Origin: Candidatus Aerophobus profundus SCGC AAA252-L23
GTDB taxonomy: Bacteria; Aerophobota; Aerophobia; Aerophobales; Aerophobaceae
NCBI GenBank assembly: GCA_000402295.1
Contig: AQRW01000100.1
Coordinates: 1,581 to 10,033 of the forward strand
DNA: 8,453 nucleotides
Direction of reading: 5' to 3'
Shown here: in pieces, positions 6,246 to 8,453 of the stretch
Layout: each line of letters starts with the position of its first letter
Position numbering within the stretch: position 1 is the first letter of the stretch
Notes under the pieces: generated by a model
The model's database searches: none
Told to the model about the DNA's origin: nothing
The model's input: the letters and a program-made list of their open reading frames with translations, nothing else
Position numbers and translations under genes: made by a program

Positions 6246-8361
6246 TAAGAGCAATCCGGTACTTTATAATTCGGTGGAAGATGCCATTAAGTTTAACTTT
6301 TTCCTCTACCGTTTCTTTGAATTTATGTCCACATTGAGGACACTTCAATTGACCTCGCTGGCCCTTGACCAGATAAGGATTCTTGCATTGGGGACAGACC
6401 AACTTCACTGGTTCCTCCCAGGAGATGAACCGACATTCAGGATAGTTGTTACACCCATAAAAGATCTTGCCCTTAGCGGTTACTTTTTCCACAATTTCTC
6501 CGGAACAATCGGGCAAGGGGCAGGGAACTCCAATTTTCTGATCCAGGGGTCGAGTAAATTTACATTTCGGATAATTGGAGCAAGCTAAAAATAGCCCGAA
6601 ACGACCGAATTTAATGAGCATTTTTCCTCCACATTTTTCACAGAGGGAAGAACTTTCTCCTAATCCTTCTTTTTTCACTTCTTTCATTTCCTCTTCCGCC
6701 CTAATGAGGTCCTTTTCAAAGTTTCCATAAAACTGTTTGACTACGTCAGTCCATTTCTTTCCCCCTTGTTCGATGATATCCAGATCATCTTCTAATTGCG
6801 CCGTAAACTCTGGATTGAGTAGAGTAGAGAAATTGGCTATCAGAAGGTCGTTGACTATCCGGCCCAGGGAAGTAGGAATAAGCTGTCCCCGTACCCAGCG
6901 AATATACCCTCTTCGGAGAATGGTAGAAATAGTAGGCGCATAGGTACTGGGTCTCCCAATTCCTTTTTCCTCCAGATATTTCACCAGAGTGGCCTCGCTG
7001 AAACGAGACGATGGTTGGGTAAATTGTTGCTGAGAGATAACTTCTTGAATACTTAACTGGACTGCCTCAGTGAGCGGGGGTAATACCTTTTTATTTTCTT
7101 CCTGTTCCTGGTAAATCTTTAAAAAACCAGGGAAAACAACTTCTTTCCCCTCGCCGAGAAAAGTGTATTTCCCTCCTATAATCACTACCTTGACCGTTCT
7201 CAAAATAGCCGGAGCCACCTGGGAAGCCATAAACTTGCGCCAAATTAACTGGTAAAGTTTATAATGATCTGGAGAAAGTGTATCCTTTAGTTCATTCGGA
7301 GTTCGTCTCGGATCAGTAGGCCTGATGGCTTCATGAGCATCCTGGCTGGTTTTTCTATTTTTGTAAAGGGGAATTCGGGCAGGAAGATATTCTTGGCCCA
7401 GGTTTTTCTGAATATACTTCCGGGCCGAAAGCTGAGCTTCTTTAGCCAGGCGAACTGAATCTGTCCGCATATAGGTTATCAAACCCACTCTTTCTTCCTG
7501 ACCTACGTTCTGCCCTTCGTAAAGACCCTGAGCTATTTTCATAGTTTTACTGGTGGAAAATCTAAGCTGAGAATTGGCTGCTTGCTGCAAAGTACTGGTA
7601 ATAAAAGGAGGAGCTGGAAATTTCTTCTTTTCCTTTTCCTCAATTTTGGTGACTTTGTAATTCTCCTGCTTGAGTTTTTCGGCTAATTCCCGCGCTTCTT
7701 TTTCATTTTTGATCTCCGCTTTCTTACCGTTTATACGGGAAAGCCTAGCTTGAATCATCTCTTTCTTAGGAGAAGAAAAAATAATCTTTACTATCCAGTA
7801 TTCCCTAAAAACAAACTTCTCAATCTCTTGTTCTCGTTGACAGATAATTCTTACCGCTACTGATTGAACTCTTCCCGCCGAAAGGCCTCTTCTTACCTTT
7901 TTCCAGAGAAGGGGAGAAATTTTGTATCCTACCAATCTGTCCAGAACTCTCCTACTTTGCTGAGCATTAACCTTATTCATATCAATTTTGGTTGGGTTAT
8001 TGACCGCCTCCCGGATGGCTTGTCTGGTAATCTGATTAAATATGACTCTCCTAAAATTCTCGTGCTTCAACTCCTGAGAAAGATGCCAGGAAATAGCTTC
8101 TCCCTCACGGTCCAGATCAGTAGCCAAAAATATACCCTCTACCTCTTTACTCAGTTTTTTCAGTCGGGAAACCACCTTCCCTTTACCGCTAATAATTTGG
8201 TAAGTCGGCTGGAAATTATTTTTTATATCTATGCCTAATTCACTCTTAGGAAGGTCTTTAATATGTCCAAAACAGGATTCTACTACAAAATCGTCTCCCA
8301 GAAACTTGGCGATAGTCTTAGCTTTGGCCGGTGATTCCACTATTATGAGATTCTTTGCCAC
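6229..8361 (-). CDS. topA: DNA topoisomerase I (type IA)
   Basis: Relaxes negatively supercoiled DNA by cutting and passing single strands. From the GTG start used here it has 710 residues. The TOPRIM domain carries E9 (IIVESPAKAKTI) and D82-x-D84-x-E86 (ATDLDREGE); the catalytic tyrosine is Y297 in GLITYMRTDS, with R299 beside it; GIGRPSTYAPTI (about 468-479) is another family signature. Three four-cysteine zinc ribbons follow at C574/577/594/600, C614/619/637/643 and C656/659/674/677. GTG 8361 is preferred over the in-frame ATG at 8391 because AGAGGAG (8369-8375) sits 7 nt before it, MAKNLIIVESPAKA is the usual N-terminus, and the ATG would fall about 4 nt from the predicted transcription start. 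It is first in the topA-xerC-hslV-hslU group. The TGA at 6231-6229 lies inside xerC. Confidence 0.96.
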   Translation of the reverse strand: MAKNLIIVESPAKAKTIAKFLGDDFVVESCFGHIKDLPKSELGIDIKNNFQPTYQIISGKGKVVSRLKKLSKEVEGIFLATDLDREGEAISWHLSQELKHENFRRVIFNQITRQAIREAVNNPTKIDMNKVNAQQSRRVLDRLVGYKISPLLWKKVRRGLSAGRVQSVAVRIICQREQEIEKFVFREYWIVKIIFSSPKKEMIQARLSRINGKKAEIKNEKEARELAEKLKQENYKVTKIEEKEKKKFPAPPFITSTLQQAANSQLRFSTSKTMKIAQGLYEGQNVGQEERVGLITYMRTDSVRLAKEAQLSARKYIQKNLGQEYLPARIPLYKNRKTSQDAHEAIRPTDPRRTPNELKDTLSPDHYKLYQLIWRKFMASQVAPAILRTVKVVIIGGKYTFLGEGKEVVFPGFLKIYQEQEENKKVLPPLTEAVQLSIQEVISQQQFTQPSSRFSEATLVKYLEEKGIGRPSTYAPTISTILRRGYIRWVRGQLIPTSLGRIVNDLLIANFSTLLNPEFTAQLEDDLDIIEQGGKKWTDVVKQFYGNFEKDLIRAEEEMKEVKKEGLGESSSLCEKCGGKMLIKFGRFGLFLACSNYPKCKFTRPLDQKIGVPCPLPDCSGEIVEKVTAKGKIFYGCNNYPECRFISWEEPVKLVCPQCKNPYLVKGQRGQLKCPQCGHKFKETVEEKVKLNGIFHRIIKYRIALNESSF

Positions 8362-8368
8362 AGGATAT

Positions 8369-8375
8369 CTCCTCT
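8369..8375 (-). promoter_or_regulatory. Shine-Dalgarno site that decides the topA start
   Basis: AGAGGAG on the minus strand, 7 nt before GTG 8361. The upstream in-frame ATG at 8391 has no comparable site. Confidence 0.75.
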
Positions 8376-8402
8376 GCACTATTTTCACCATCTCTGAAAC
8401 TA

Positions 8403-8430
8403 ATTATAGAAATAGTTTACTCACCGTCAA
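8403..8430 (-). promoter_or_regulatory. Predicted sigma-70-type promoter of topA-xerC-hslV-hslU
   Basis: Minus strand: TTGACG (-35, 8425-8430), a 16-bp spacer (8409-8424), then a perfect TATAAT (-10, 8403-8408). Predicted transcription start is about 8395-8397, leaving a leader of roughly 35 nt before GTG 8361. The last 23 bases of the window beyond it hold no recognisable gene. Confidence 0.7.
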
Positions 8431-8453
8431 TAGAAAGTAAATAGGGGTCAGGT

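Noticed and set aside
6274..6588. 104-codon plus-strand frame over the zinc-ribbon part of topA
   Set aside because: Antisense to cysteine motifs of TopA; no independent support.
7864..8238. 124-codon plus-strand frame inside topA
   Set aside because: Antisense shadow of conserved topA sequence, with no family features.
8431..8453. GGGGTCAGGT-type sequence at the right window edge considered as part of a repeat
   Set aside because: Too short and cut by the window end; no second copy in the window.

Overview
All recognised genes in this window are on the minus strand, so transcription runs from high to low coordinates. There are two gene groups with a repeat-bearing intergenic stretch between them. 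First in transcription order is a housekeeping cluster: topA (DNA topoisomerase I), xerC (tyrosine recombinase), hslV (protease) and hslU (unfoldase). Gaps are short or absent, good Shine-Dalgarno (SD) sequences precede topA, hslV and hslU, and a convincing sigma-70-type promoter sits just upstream of topA. Second is a dipeptide/oligopeptide ABC import operon: a secreted family-5 solute-binding protein (DppA-like), a DppB-type permease, and the first 80 codons of a DppC-type permease cut by the left window edge. The ATPase genes would lie beyond that edge.

The order topA-xerC-hslV-hslU is the arrangement known from Bacillota (topA-trmFO-codV/xerC-codW/hslV-clpY/hslU-codY), but trmFO is missing between topA and xerC, and codY does not follow hslU. 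The solute-binding protein has a classical signal peptide with no lipobox cysteine, which fits a diderm with a periplasm better than a typical Gram-positive. I therefore suggest an anaerobe-like, moderately AT-rich bacterium, either from a deep diderm lineage or from a diderm/clostridial-type Firmicute. The phylum cannot be settled from this window.

The least ordinary part is 2937-3451, between hslU and the binding-protein gene. It holds: (i) a REPIN-like pair of inverted REP palindromes, each with a GTAG foot and compensatory stem changes (3194-3250); (ii) a roughly 171-bp non-coding element with 10-bp terminal inverted repeats, flanking CGAG direct repeats and several nested stems (3271-3441); (iii) a perfect 28-bp direct repeat 248 bp apart, suggesting a second, truncated copy of that element beside the REPIN; and (iv) a near-consensus promoter for the peptide operon (TTGACA, 17 bp, TAGAAT) followed by a leader of about 100 nt with tandem SD sequences and a three-codon mini-ORF. 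A strong hairpin between the binding-protein and permease genes probably lowers permease expression relative to the binding protein.

I see no phage, CRISPR, toxin, defence or novel enzymatic system. The interest lies in the intergenic repeats and control signals.
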